Below, in pieces: positions 1 through 6,909 of a stretch of DNA of 30,193 bases. This stretch comes from an uncultured Verrucomicrobiota bacterium (GTDB lineage: Bacteria > Verrucomicrobiota > Kiritimatiellia > RFP12 > UBA1067), in NCBI GenBank assembly GCA_947305585.1, contig CAMZDY010000004.1, positions 1 to 30,193 on the forward strand. Direction: 5' to 3'. The notes beneath the pieces were generated by a model. It was not told the origin of the DNA. It made no database searches and saw only the letters and a list, made by a program, of their open reading frames with translations. Every line of letters starts with the position of its first letter. Positions within the stretch are counted from its first letter, which is position 1. Both the position numbers and the translations under genes were made by a program.

Positions 1-51
1 GCCGACTTCAAATCTCGCCTCGGCCGCGTCTGACATTTTTCATTTCCCCTA

Positions 52-82
52 TTGCATTTCGCAGGGAAATATGATATAATAT
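52..82 (+). promoter_or_regulatory. Sigma-70-type promoter of RNA element copy 1
   Basis: A -35 box TTGCAT (52-57) and a -10 box TATAAT (75-80) are separated by 17 bp. The -10 is extended (TG at 72-73) and sits inside the 15-mer AATATGATATAATAT (68-82). The same 15-mer occurs at three other promoters in the window. Transcription should start near 86-88, at the first conserved bases of the structured RNA. Bases 1-51 hold no gene that I can support. Confidence 0.85.
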
Positions 83-83
83 A

Positions 84-363
84 AGCATCTAACGGGGAAA
101 TCCCCCAGATTGATCTTTGTCATAGCCGGACAGGCGGGAGCCTAATCCGGCGCGCGTCGTCACTGCACACGCAGGAGCGCGACAATTCAACTTAGCATTC
201 TTGCTATGTTGGCTCTGAGGAAACTTAGGAAATTTCTTTAGTACGAGTCAATAGTAGTTAGGGATGCGCCTGTTTGGGCGTATTCTGTCCTGTTTCGTAC
301 TAGGTATCCTAAGACCTCCTCAGAGACACGGATTAGAATATCGCCCTTTTTCTTTTCCGTGCC
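84..363 (+). ncRNA. Structured RNA element, copy 1 (unrecognised family)
   Basis: This region is not coding and aligns with 24601-24870. Visible helices: P1 GGGG 94-97 with CCCC 102-105; P2 GCCGGA 125-130 with TCCGGC 146-151, plus AGGC 132-135 with GCCT 140-143, capped by GGGA; P3 CTGC 163-166 with GCAG 171-174, outer GTCG 156-159 with CGAC 180-183; P4 189-209, a hairpin with a TTCT loop and one mismatch; P5 a long arm with CTCTGAGG 213-220/318-325, CTTAGGA 224-230/307-313 and TAGTACGA 239-246/295-302; P6 CACGGA 327-332 with TCCGTG 356-361, whose loop holds a T-rich run. Bases shared almost unchanged with copy 2 are AGCATCTAA, GATCTTTGYCATA and the P3 shell. It ends about 75 nt before the first gene and I see no convincing promoter in between, so it could be a 5' leader or a processed sRNA. 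It does not match tmRNA, SRP RNA, RNase P or a cobalamin riboswitch by eye. Confidence 0.8.
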
Positions 364-438
364 TATGATGAGTGTAAAAGGAATTTTGTTTGTAAGATTT
401 GTGCATAAAAACCAGAATACATATTATGGAGACCAAGA

Positions 439-1917
439 ATGAAAGCTAGTCAATATATGTATGCTACCATACGGGTTGCAATGACAATTGCAGCAACCGT
501 ATGGTGTATTTCTGGCAATTGTGAAGTAGGGTTCAATCAAGGCTCTAGCAGCAAGAAATTGGAAGTTCCCCATCTTAGAAAGGAAAAGAAACCATCGCCA
601 AGTATTTATTATTATAGTGCACCAAAGAAAAAGCGATATAATGGCGAAAACCAATCTACGAAGAAGCATATTGTTATGGTCAATGAGTCTGATGTATGGG
701 ACAACGACGTTAGCGCGGTCAATGCTGCAGGAATGGCAATGAAAGGCGCGATGAAAACCGAGTTTGGGGAAGGGTGTGGCGAAACTAGAGAAGAAGCCAT
801 TAAAGAGGCGCTAAGAGATGTGTTACAAAAAGTTGTGGGGGTATACGTCGATTCAGATTTTCGAATGAAGAACGATGAAATCATAAATGATGAGGTCATA
901 ACGCACAGCAGTGGGCTTATCGATGGATATGATATTGTAAAAGATGAAATTGATGTTAATGGTCGGGGTGTAAAAATAACAATCAAAGCACAAGTTGTAA
1001 TGCGTGAATTTGTTGATAGAATGAAGAAAATAGAGGCTGAACAAAAGTTTAAGGTTGATGGACTCTTGCTGGATACAAATATCCGGAACAGCCTTAACGC
1101 TGAAAGCTTAGTTCAGAAAGAACTTGAGAATTTAAATGTTGTGACAGACTTGCTTGAAGTGAAAATCTGCAATACGAGACCAAAATTGGTGGCGACATAT
1201 GGAGACTCGGTAACATTGAGGTATGCTTATCAAGTTATGTTTTCGAAGGAAAAGTACTGCAAAAAATTTGTCCCTAGGATTGTACAAGTGCTTGATCAAG
1301 TGGCACAGGAAAAATACGGCAAGACGTTTATTCCCGCACAAGTTGTATCCTGTAAAGTAAATCCTGCGCATTTTTGTTTTGAAAATGAAGGATTATGGCG
1401 AGGTGAAGAAGTCAATGTACATTTAATTCGCATGAGTGAAATGGCCGAGAAATATATGGGATTTGCGCAGCGTCGTTGGCACTACGATTTTGATAGTAGC
1501 AAACAATATGATATAGTTGAATCATGGAACAAACAAGGCGTAACTATTCGCTCATACAAAGTTGCTGGGCATGTTGCCAAAATTTTGCACGACGCGCAGC
1601 GGTCAATTCCCAATAAAATGGTTTGTCGGCTGAACTTGCTGGATCAATCTGGGACAATAGTTGGTGCCGGGTATGATGATATCGGCATCGCTGGCTGTTT
1701 TGATACAGGGTACAGTATCGGTATTTGTATAAGTTTTCCATTTATCGCGCATCAATATGACTACTATTATGCACGAGACATTTCATGGAAGTATCATGGG
1801 GTTAAGACATTTACCGATAGAATTATTGGATATATTGATGTTGACATAAGTAAGGATGATTTAGCGCAACTTTCGTCTGCCGAAATCAAGTTGGAGGCGA
1901 CAAACAGAACTAACTAA
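439..1917 (+). CDS. Secreted protein with FlgT-N-like domain
   Basis: A 492-residue protein with ATG at 439 preceded by GGAGA (428-432). Residues about 8-28 are hydrophobic and ambiguous between a signal peptide and an N-terminal anchor. Residues about 107-195 resemble the FlgT N-terminal domain: a GEGCGETREEA turn-helix start, a long amphipathic helix, a GVYVDSD strand, then a paired strand ending in VKITIKAQV. In FlgT this fold is periplasmic, and related domains occur in outer-membrane lipoproteins. No flagellar genes are visible here, so a flagellar role is not supported. The C-terminal two thirds are unrecognised. Codon use is AT-rich (TTA, AGA, ATA are common), unlike the core genes to the right. 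It is the first gene behind RNA copy 1, and 23 nt separate it from the next gene. A general envelope role is inferred. Confidence 0.7.
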   Translation: MKASQYMYATIRVAMTIAATVWCISGNCEVGFNQGSSSKKLEVPHLRKEKKPSPSIYYYSAPKKKRYNGENQSTKKHIVMVNESDVWDNDVSAVNAAGMAMKGAMKTEFGEGCGETREEAIKEALRDVLQKVVGVYVDSDFRMKNDEIINDEVITHSSGLIDGYDIVKDEIDVNGRGVKITIKAQVVMREFVDRMKKIEAEQKFKVDGLLLDTNIRNSLNAESLVQKELENLNVVTDLLEVKICNTRPKLVATYGDSVTLRYAYQVMFSKEKYCKKFVPRIVQVLDQVAQEKYGKTFIPAQVVSCKVNPAHFCFENEGLWRGEEVNVHLIRMSEMAEKYMGFAQRRWHYDFDSSKQYDIVESWNKQGVTIRSYKVAGHVAKILHDAQRSIPNKMVCRLNLLDQSGTIVGAGYDDIGIAGCFDTGYSIGICISFPFIAHQYDYYYARDISWKYHGVKTFTDRIIGYIDVDISKDDLAQLSSAEIKLEATNRTN

Positions 1918-1940
1918 ACAACACCGAAAGGATAATAACA

Positions 1941-2627
1941 ATGAATACTAGAAATATTACTACTGTAATCGTTATTTGCGGTACATTACTGGGTTTGCCA
2001 GTAGGTGCACAAATTGAGGAGAGGCAGAAAGGCTATGCCGAACAGAAAATAGAGGGTCTAATAAATGGCAATCTGTTTGGCGTTCAGAATATCAAGAAAG
2101 ATGAGGCGAAACGCGTTGTGTCGCTTATTTCAATAGGCCGTGCTCCGGTTTCGTCAGCGTTGACAAAGGCTCGGGCAAAGAATCAAGCATTCAAAAAGGC
2201 TGATGCGAATGCGCGCGCCGAATTTATGAAATGGCTCACTACCGCTGTAACCTATACGCGTATGGATCAGGATGAGATTGCCATTATACAGAAGGGAGAG
2301 TCTTTAGGTGACGAGGGAATGGGAGGTGCTGGCGAGACAACGGAAGTCACTGAATTGACCAGCGAACAGATTGTGAGCGTGGCAACCGGATTTGTGAAGG
2401 GTATGGTTCAATTGGGGGCGGGGATAAACGACGATGGAGAAGCGGTAGTTATCTTGGGTTGGCATGTTGATACGGCGGATCAGACTGATATGGTGAGAGA
2501 TGCAAATAGTCCGGTAAAGCATAAGATCAAAAAGGAAGGCGATAAGATTCCGTATAAGAACAAGGGTTCGACTTTATCGCCAGACAAGGATACGTCGATT
2601 TCTGATGATGCGCAGGATTTTCTGTGA
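1941..2627 (+). CDS. Predicted secreted protein, LPP20/FlgO-like flavour
   Basis: A 228-residue protein with ATG at 1941 after an AAAGGAT ribosome site. Residues 1-24 form a likely signal peptide (hydrophobic stretch ending LPVGAQ). Residues about 70-190 hold a charged helix (KARAKNQAFKKADANARAE) and a strand-rich segment ending AVVILGWHVDT. This is loosely like LPP20-type domains in which a helix packs on a sheet and the protein works as an oligomeric envelope component. The last 40 residues are polar and probably disordered. The stop overlaps the GTG start of the next gene by 4 nt. It pairs naturally with the FlgT-N-like gene before it, since both domain types occur together in envelope proteins elsewhere. 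Specific function unknown. Confidence 0.65.
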   Translation: MNTRNITTVIVICGTLLGLPVGAQIEERQKGYAEQKIEGLINGNLFGVQNIKKDEAKRVVSLISIGRAPVSSALTKARAKNQAFKKADANARAEFMKWLTTAVTYTRMDQDEIAIIQKGESLGDEGMGGAGETTEVTELTSEQIVSVATGFVKGMVQLGAGINDDGEAVVILGWHVDTADQTDMVRDANSPVKHKIKKEGDKIPYKNKGSTLSPDKDTSISDDAQDFL

Positions 2628-2935
2628 AGAAGAATAAGGTAATTGTGCAATTGTTGTTGGCATTTCCATTGATGCTGTTAATGGAAATGCCAACAGGACT
2701 TCGTCATATTATTGTCACGCAAGAAGTGGCCAATGTGTTTCATAATGCGACGGATAGGCAGTTAGATCGAATGAATTTGCGTAAGGAGTTGGTGCGATGT
2801 TTGTTAGATGTGGACGGCAAAACCAATTTAACTTCTCAATGCGAGTATTCTGGGATTATGGTAGAGAGTGTTGAATATATAAGTTCCAATAAGGTGGTGG
2901 CAGTGTTTGCCGTACCTGAAGACAAAGAAGAATGA
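2624..2935 (+). CDS. Small membrane-anchored or secreted protein, unknown
   Basis: A 103-residue protein starting at GTG 2624, which overlaps the previous stop (GTGA), a usual sign of translational coupling. Residues 7-22 form a hydrophobic segment after MKKNK, so it is either anchored in the membrane with the rest outside or exported. The remainder is a mixed charged domain with two cysteines (residues about 59 and 73) and a strand-like stretch VVAVFAV near the end. It overlaps the sigma-factor gene by 4 nt. A small anchored protein directly before an ECF sigma gene might act as a partner of the sigma factor or kinase, but it has no recognisable anti-sigma (ASD or zinc) motif, so this is only a possibility. 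Confidence 0.6.
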   Translation: MKKNKVIVQLLLAFPLMLLMEMPTGLRHIIVTQEVANVFHNATDRQLDRMNLRKELVRCLLDVDGKTNLTSQCEYSGIMVESVEYISSNKVVAVFAVPEDKEE

Positions 2936-3519
2936 AAGTTCCAGAAACATCCGTAACCTTGTTGTCAGATATTGCATCCAATTCAAGGAGTGCAAGGTGG
3001 GCGGAGTTTGTGGAGCGATATCGCCCAATGATGATGGGATATCTAAAGGCAAAGTTTCCGTTAGTTGAAGCAGAGGATATCATTCAAGATGCTTTAATCT
3101 CATTGGCCAAAGCATTGCCGAATTACCGATACAATCCAGACGAAACAGGATATTTCCACAATTATATTGCAGCAGTGTTGCGAAACAAGGCTTGCGATGC
3201 AATGGCAAACAGAGATAAGCATCTATTGTTAAAGGGGAGTCTGAAGGAGCAAAGTCAATTTAGTGGAACAAGGTTTGGAATCGATGACAAATTACGTAAA
3301 GATATCTACAAGATAGCATTAAGGCAACTATTAGAAGATGATAGGGTTAACAAGCGCAATCTACGGATATTCGTGGAAGTCGCAATCAAGGGGGTTGCTC
3401 CAACTGAAGTCGCGGAAAAATTTGGGGTTACAAGAAACAATGTCGATCAGATAAAAAAGCGAATCATAACGCAACTGCGAAACCAAATTAAAGGTATAAT
3501 CAAGTTGGCAAATGGATAG
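2932..3519 (+). CDS. ECF-type RNA polymerase sigma factor
   Basis: A 195-residue protein with ATG at 2932 overlapping the previous stop (ATGA). Residues about 20-95 match sigma region 2: a WAEFVERYRPMM helix, then EDIIQDALISLAK (48-60), and the GYFHNYIAAVLRNKACD helix (73-89) that in this family contacts the -10 element. Residues about 135-190 match region 4, with a helix-turn-helix VAPTEVAEKFGVTRNN (155-170) for -35 recognition. There is no region 3, as expected of group 4 sigma factors. Its gene is followed with an 8-nt overlap by a Ser/Thr kinase. In Planctomycetes and relatives, ECF factors paired with kinases are thought to be controlled by phosphorylation rather than by an anti-sigma factor; that mode is inferred here. 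Confidence 0.88.
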   Translation: MKVPETSVTLLSDIASNSRSARWAEFVERYRPMMMGYLKAKFPLVEAEDIIQDALISLAKALPNYRYNPDETGYFHNYIAAVLRNKACDAMANRDKHLLLKGSLKEQSQFSGTRFGIDDKLRKDIYKIALRQLLEDDRVNKRNLRIFVEVAIKGVAPTEVAEKFGVTRNNVDQIKKRIITQLRNQIKGIIKLANG

Positions 3520-4438
3520 TGATGAGATAAATGGTCTTTTGGAGTTCTTGTCGACAGAGAAGAATAATGTAGATTTTGGTAGTCTCCAGGATGGAGAGAT
3601 TGTTGGTAATTGGCGAGTGCTGGCATATTTAGGCGGGGGAGGTAGTGCGGAGGTGTATAGGGTTATGCATATGCACGTGAATCTTAAATGTGCGCTTAAA
3701 ATTGCGAGAACGGTTGATATGTGCGCAAAGCGACGAATTTTACAAGAGGCCGAGATATTAGCAGGCGGAATCGCAGAAATGATGCCACGATTCTATGAAT
3801 TCGGGGAGTATGATGGGCGGCCATATATTGTTATGGAGCTTTTGGAGCCAAAAGACTTGCCTGTTAGAGAAGTTGGGATAGTGAGATTGTTAAGAGATAT
3901 ATGTTCGGCGCTTAAGCACTTGCATGCAGCTGGATTTGTTCATGGAGATATAAAACCGGCGAATGTATTGTATAGAAAAACCGGCGAAGCGGTCTTGTGT
4001 GATTTTGGCACTGCACGACCAATTGATTCTTCCTGTGCATCGGTCACAAAAGAAGGGAAAATAGTCGTAGAGGGAACATTGGGATATGCTGCTCCAGAAC
4101 AGTTGGCTGGCTTGGATTTAGGGGCAGGTGCAGATATTCACGCTTTAGGAGTTTTTATTGATGCTTGTTTTCGTGGTAGGCCAAACAGAAAGTGGACTGC
4201 GATAATACAACGGGCTACGAGTTCATTGCCAAATAGGCGATATAAAACTATTGATGCGCTAATGTGTGCAATAAAATGGCGTTATGCAAAATCTATATGC
4301 CTATTATTGTGCATAGTTGTATCACTAATAATTGGGCTTACATTTCGTCAAATCAGACATACTGATGAAATGTCTGGTCTGAAGAGCAAGGTGAGAATAA
4401 ATATGAGTGAAAACTTGTCGGAATGGATTTCAAGGTGA
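3512..4438 (+). CDS. Membrane Ser/Thr protein kinase (Hanks type)
   Basis: A 308-residue protein with ATG at 3512, inside the end of the sigma gene. The kinase domain spans about 33-255 and is catalytically complete: glycine loop GGGGSAEV (41-48), K63 in ALKIA, E79 as partner, HGD 144-146 (HRD variant, catalytic D146), K148, N151, DFG 164-166 and APE 194-196. A single transmembrane helix follows at about 262-278 and leaves a short 30-residue tail outside the membrane. Bacterial relatives usually carry a longer extracellular sensor, so the sensing part is reduced or supplied by another protein, perhaps the secreted products of the same operon. The likely substrate is the overlapping ECF sigma factor (inference). 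AT-rich codons as in the rest of the operon. Confidence 0.9.
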   Translation: MDSDEINGLLEFLSTEKNNVDFGSLQDGEIVGNWRVLAYLGGGGSAEVYRVMHMHVNLKCALKIARTVDMCAKRRILQEAEILAGGIAEMMPRFYEFGEYDGRPYIVMELLEPKDLPVREVGIVRLLRDICSALKHLHAAGFVHGDIKPANVLYRKTGEAVLCDFGTARPIDSSCASVTKEGKIVVEGTLGYAAPEQLAGLDLGAGADIHALGVFIDACFRGRPNRKWTAIIQRATSSLPNRRYKTIDALMCAIKWRYAKSICLLLCIVVSLIIGLTFRQIRHTDEMSGLKSKVRINMSENLSEWISR

Positions 4439-4601
4439 CAAAGCGTTATGTAAATCTACGGTGTCCCCACTGCAGAGAAAATGACGAGGCGAGGGCGATT
4501 ATATTTCGGGTCGCCCGCGCATAGGGTGATACGAAAGCGGTGCTATAATCAAGATAACTGGGTGTTTTGGGCTTCACATTGCGCTTACGCCCGAATGGCC
4601 T
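4439..4601 (+). other. Gene-free stretch, GC-rich hairpin, weak promoter
   Basis: I see no gene between 4439 and 5082. This part contains an inverted repeat GGGCGA (4493-4498) with TCGCCC (4511-4516) and a 12-nt loop, with no T-tract after it, so it is not a convincing terminator. At 4541-4549 lies TGCTATAAT, a perfect extended -10, but without a good -35 box. It points into the repeat-rich spacer and not at any gene. Confidence 0.35.
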
Positions 4602-4607
4602 CGAATC

Positions 4608-4651
4608 TCAATTTCGCGTTGGTTTCGCATTGGATTCGTGCTGGTTTCGCC
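4608..4651 (+). repeat. 11-bp tandem array, four units
   Basis: Four imperfect 11-bp units start at 4608, 4619, 4630 and 4641 and share the core TTTCG or ATTCG (for example TTGGTTTCGCA and TTGGATTCGTG). The period equals about one helical turn. The flanking bases to 4760 are G-rich (runs of GGGGAC and GGGG) and hold no supported gene. Confidence 0.6.
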
Positions 4652-4801
4652 TTCTCGCCGTAATGGGTGTGTGTATAGGGAGGGGCTAATGGGACTTGGG
4701 GGACTTTGGGGACGGGAACAGGTGGAGAAAGGTTGGCGGGGTTGGGGAGGAAAGTTCGCGGCCATATGGAGCGAATTTGGTCTCTCCGGGGACTGAAGTT
4801 A

Positions 4802-4881
4802 AAAGTATAGGGGACTTTGGTGAAAGTCTAGTAGACTTTTGCCAAAGTCTGGTAGATTTTTCGCAAAGTCTAGTAGACTTT
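4802..4881. repeat. 21-bp array of palindromes (AAAGTCTAGTAGACTTT type)
   Basis: Four 17-bp units start at 4802, 4823, 4844 and 4865, an exact 21-bp period with 4-bp spacers. Units 2 and 4 are perfect palindromes AAAGTCTAGTAGACTTT around a central G, unit 3 differs at a few positions, and unit 1 keeps only the AAAGT...ACTTT ends. They contain the usually rare CTAG. Open frames cross the array on both strands only because the period is a multiple of three. It lies about 140 bp upstream of the argG promoter. Confidence 0.85.
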
Positions 4882-5017
4882 GAAAAGTTGTCCGGAAGGC
4901 CGAAAACTTCTCTCTGCGAGGCCGGGGATTGCAGTCTGGGAGCCCATCTTTTTTTCACAGCCGGAAATTGGGGGTAAGTGGTCGGCGCAAAGTTTTTAAG
5001 GTTTTGGCAGATTTCCC

Positions 5018-5048
5018 TTGCTTTTTCGGGCGGAATATGATATAATAT
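5018..5048 (+). promoter_or_regulatory. Promoter of the argG operon
   Basis: The -35 box TTGCTT (5018-5023) and -10 box TATAAT (5041-5046) are 17 bp apart. The 15-mer AATATGATATAATAT occupies 5034-5048. Start of transcription is expected near 5053, giving a leader of about 30 nt with a strong ribosome site AAAGGAGG (5067-5074) before ATG 5083. No structured RNA follows, unlike the other two accessory copies of this box. Confidence 0.85.
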
Positions 5049-5082
5049 CCTATTAAAATGTTTCTAAAAGGAGGATTGCAGC

Positions 5083-6315
5083 ATGAAGCTTGCAGATTTG
5101 AAGGGTAAGACGGTCGGCGTCTGCGTTTCGGGCGGTCTTGATTCCAAGACCATCTGTTGCGTTTTGAAGGATGCCGGAGTCAAGGTGAAGGCGTTTAGCG
5201 CCAATGTGGGACAGCCCGACGAGAAGGATATCAACGACATCAAGAAGAAGATGGCGCCGACGGGTGTGGAGACGACGATTGTGGACGTCACCAAGGAGAT
5301 GGCGGAGATCTGTTTCGAGACGGTGAAGTGCCAGGCGATGTATGACGGCGGCTACTGGAATTCCACCGGCATCGCGCGGGCGGTTACGGTGCAGAAACTG
5401 CTTCCGGCCATGAAAAAGGCGGGTTGCGTGGCATTGGTGCATGGAGCTACCGGTCGCGGCAACGACCAGATGCGTTTCGAGCGCTATACGAACGTGCTCG
5501 ATCCCAAGTTCGGCGTGTACGCCCCATGGCGCGACGAGGATCTCCTCAAGAAGTTCCCCGGACGCACCCAGATGGTCGAGTTTCTGGCCGGGCGCGGCAT
5601 CCAGGCTTTTGTCGGCACCAAGAAAAAATATTCGACCGATGCGAACTTGGCGGGGCTCAGTCACGAGGCGGAAGATTTGGAAAGCATGGAGACCTCGATG
5701 CGCATCGTGAAGCCTACGATGGGCGTGTGGCCGGAGAAGGCGCCCGGTAAGCTCGAAAAGATCGCGCTCAGGTTCGAAAAGGGTCGGTGCGTGGCGGTGA
5801 ACGGCAAGAAGCTGAGTCCATATGAGATCATGCTGGAGGTAAACAAGATCGGCGGCCGCAATGGCATCGGGATGAAGCATGCGCTTGAAAACCGTATCAT
5901 CGGCACCAAGAGCAGGGGCGTGTACGAAGCGCCGGGAATGGAAGTTTTGTCGGCGGGGCTCAAGTACATCTACGAGGGCGTGATGGATCGCAGGTCCACT
6001 TTGCTCTTTCAGCAGCTCTCGAAACTGGTGGCGGATCAGATCTACGATGGGCGTTGGTTCGATCCCGCCACGCAGGCGGCGCGGGCGGCCATTCAAGTGT
6101 GGGCCGACAAGGCCACGGCCGAAGTGACGCTCGGTCTCTATAAGGGCAATATCTTTTTCGAGAGTCTCAAGGGACTTAAGGCCACCATCTACAACGAGGC
6201 CGACAGCTCCATGGAGGCGTCGGACGGGCTTAACCCGCACAGTTCGCAGGGTTTTGCGGAAATCCAGAGCGTGGAAGCTAAGATGCTCGCCAAAGCGGGA
6301 CAGATAAAGGCATAA
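5083..6315 (+). CDS. argG: Argininosuccinate synthase
   Basis: A 410-residue cytoplasmic enzyme of normal family length that joins citrulline and aspartate with ATP to give argininosuccinate, the penultimate step of arginine synthesis. The PP-loop ATP motif is SGGLDSK (16-22); most ArgG proteins read SGGLDTS, so the last two positions are variant. YDGGYWNSTGIAR (86-98) and the HGATGRGNDQMRFE segment (around 120-133) are the expected citrulline and aspartate binding parts, the latter usually HGCTGKGNDQVRFE. Start ATG 5083 follows an excellent ribosome site. It is the first gene of a long plus-strand operon, 6 nt before grpE. No argH is nearby in the window. Chaperone genes directly downstream suggest shared transcription rather than shared function. 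Confidence 0.93.
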   Translation: MKLADLKGKTVGVCVSGGLDSKTICCVLKDAGVKVKAFSANVGQPDEKDINDIKKKMAPTGVETTIVDVTKEMAEICFETVKCQAMYDGGYWNSTGIARAVTVQKLLPAMKKAGCVALVHGATGRGNDQMRFERYTNVLDPKFGVYAPWRDEDLLKKFPGRTQMVEFLAGRGIQAFVGTKKKYSTDANLAGLSHEAEDLESMETSMRIVKPTMGVWPEKAPGKLEKIALRFEKGRCVAVNGKKLSPYEIMLEVNKIGGRNGIGMKHALENRIIGTKSRGVYEAPGMEVLSAGLKYIYEGVMDRRSTLLFQQLSKLVADQIYDGRWFDPATQAARAAIQVWADKATAEVTLGLYKGNIFFESLKGLKATIYNEADSSMEASDGLNPHSSQGFAEIQSVEAKMLAKAGQIKA

Positions 6316-6321
6316 GAAACG

Positions 6322-6909
6322 ATGGAAGAAGAGACGAAAGAACCGGAGGCGCCGGTTGCGCCGGAAGCGGAAAACGGATCGGCGGAAACCGTACCGGCGG
6401 AAGAAACGCCGAAAGCGGAAGAAGCACCGAAAACCGAGGAGCCGGCAGCGGCGGAAGCGCCCAAGGCCGAAGAACCCAAGGTGGAGCCGGACTGGAAGGA
6501 TCTCTACGCGAGGATGAAGGCCGACTTCGACAATTACAAGAAGCGTGCGTTGCGGGACCGCGAGGACACGTACCGGTATGCCGAAGCGGATATTTTGGGC
6601 GATGTGCTGCCGGCCATCGACAATCTTGCACTTGCGCTTTCGAAGGCGGAGGCGAAGGAAGATCCTTTCGTCAAGGGCGTGCAGCTCGTCTACGACAGCA
6701 TGCTCGCGGCGCTCAAAAAGCATGATGCGGAGCCGTTCGATTCGGTGGGAGAGACGCTGGATCCGGAGCGGATGGAGGCGATTGCCACGCTACCGTCCGA
6801 AGAAATCGAAGAGGGCAAGGTTTCCAATGAAGTAAAGCGCGGGTGGATGCTCAAAGGCAAGGTGCTCCGTCCCGCCCAAGTAGTGGTGTCAAATGGCAGA
6901 CAAGCGTGA
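6322..6909 (+). CDS. grpE: GrpE nucleotide exchange factor
   Basis: A 195-residue co-chaperone that releases ADP from DnaK. Residues 1-55 are a low-complexity acidic tail rich in E, P and A, common in GrpE. From about 56 a long coiled coil follows (DWKDLYARMKADFDNYKKRA), which forms the dimer stalk, and the C-terminal beta domain spans about 135-193, with PERMEAIAT, a degenerate form of the usual P..HEA motif, and GWMLKGKVLRPAQVVVS. ATG 6322 is 6 nt after argG. The last 17 nt overlap dnaJ. No dnaK is in the window, so the DnaK partner is encoded elsewhere. Confidence 0.95.
   Translation: MEEETKEPEAPVAPEAENGSAETVPAEETPKAEEAPKTEEPAAAEAPKAEEPKVEPDWKDLYARMKADFDNYKKRALRDREDTYRYAEADILGDVLPAIDNLALALSKAEAKEDPFVKGVQLVYDSMLAALKKHDAEPFDSVGETLDPERMEAIATLPSEEIEEGKVSNEVKRGWMLKGKVLRPAQVVVSNGRQA

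Noticed and set aside
84..363. Cobalamin riboswitch, tmRNA, 6S RNA, SRP RNA or RNase P RNA
   Set aside because: GTCGCCACTGC and the GCCTAATCC piece recall a cobalamin box, but the rest of that consensus and its kissing loop are absent. No tRNA-like ends, tag peptide, SRP GGAAGCAG loop or RNase P GAGGAAAGTCC core is present, and 6S should be one long bulged hairpin.
326..363. Classical intrinsic terminator at the 3' end of RNA copy 1
   Set aside because: The T-rich run lies inside the P6 loop and not after the stem, so it does not fit a standard terminator. It is kept as part of the element.
1..4438. Classical insertion sequence or prophage as carrier of the left block
   Set aside because: No transposase, integrase, terminal inverted repeat or target duplication is visible. 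Transfer is suggested only by base composition.
4686..4977. Overlapping 90- and 93-residue frames on both strands with repeated SLVDF or KSTRL units
   Set aside because: The repeats come from the 21-bp palindrome array, which keeps frame on both strands because 21 is a multiple of three. No proper ribosome site is seen, and composition is that of a spacer.
5053..6723. 556-residue open frame on the minus strand
   Set aside because: It is antisense to argG and grpE, rich in R, H and L as expected from a shadow frame, and has no ribosome site or motif.
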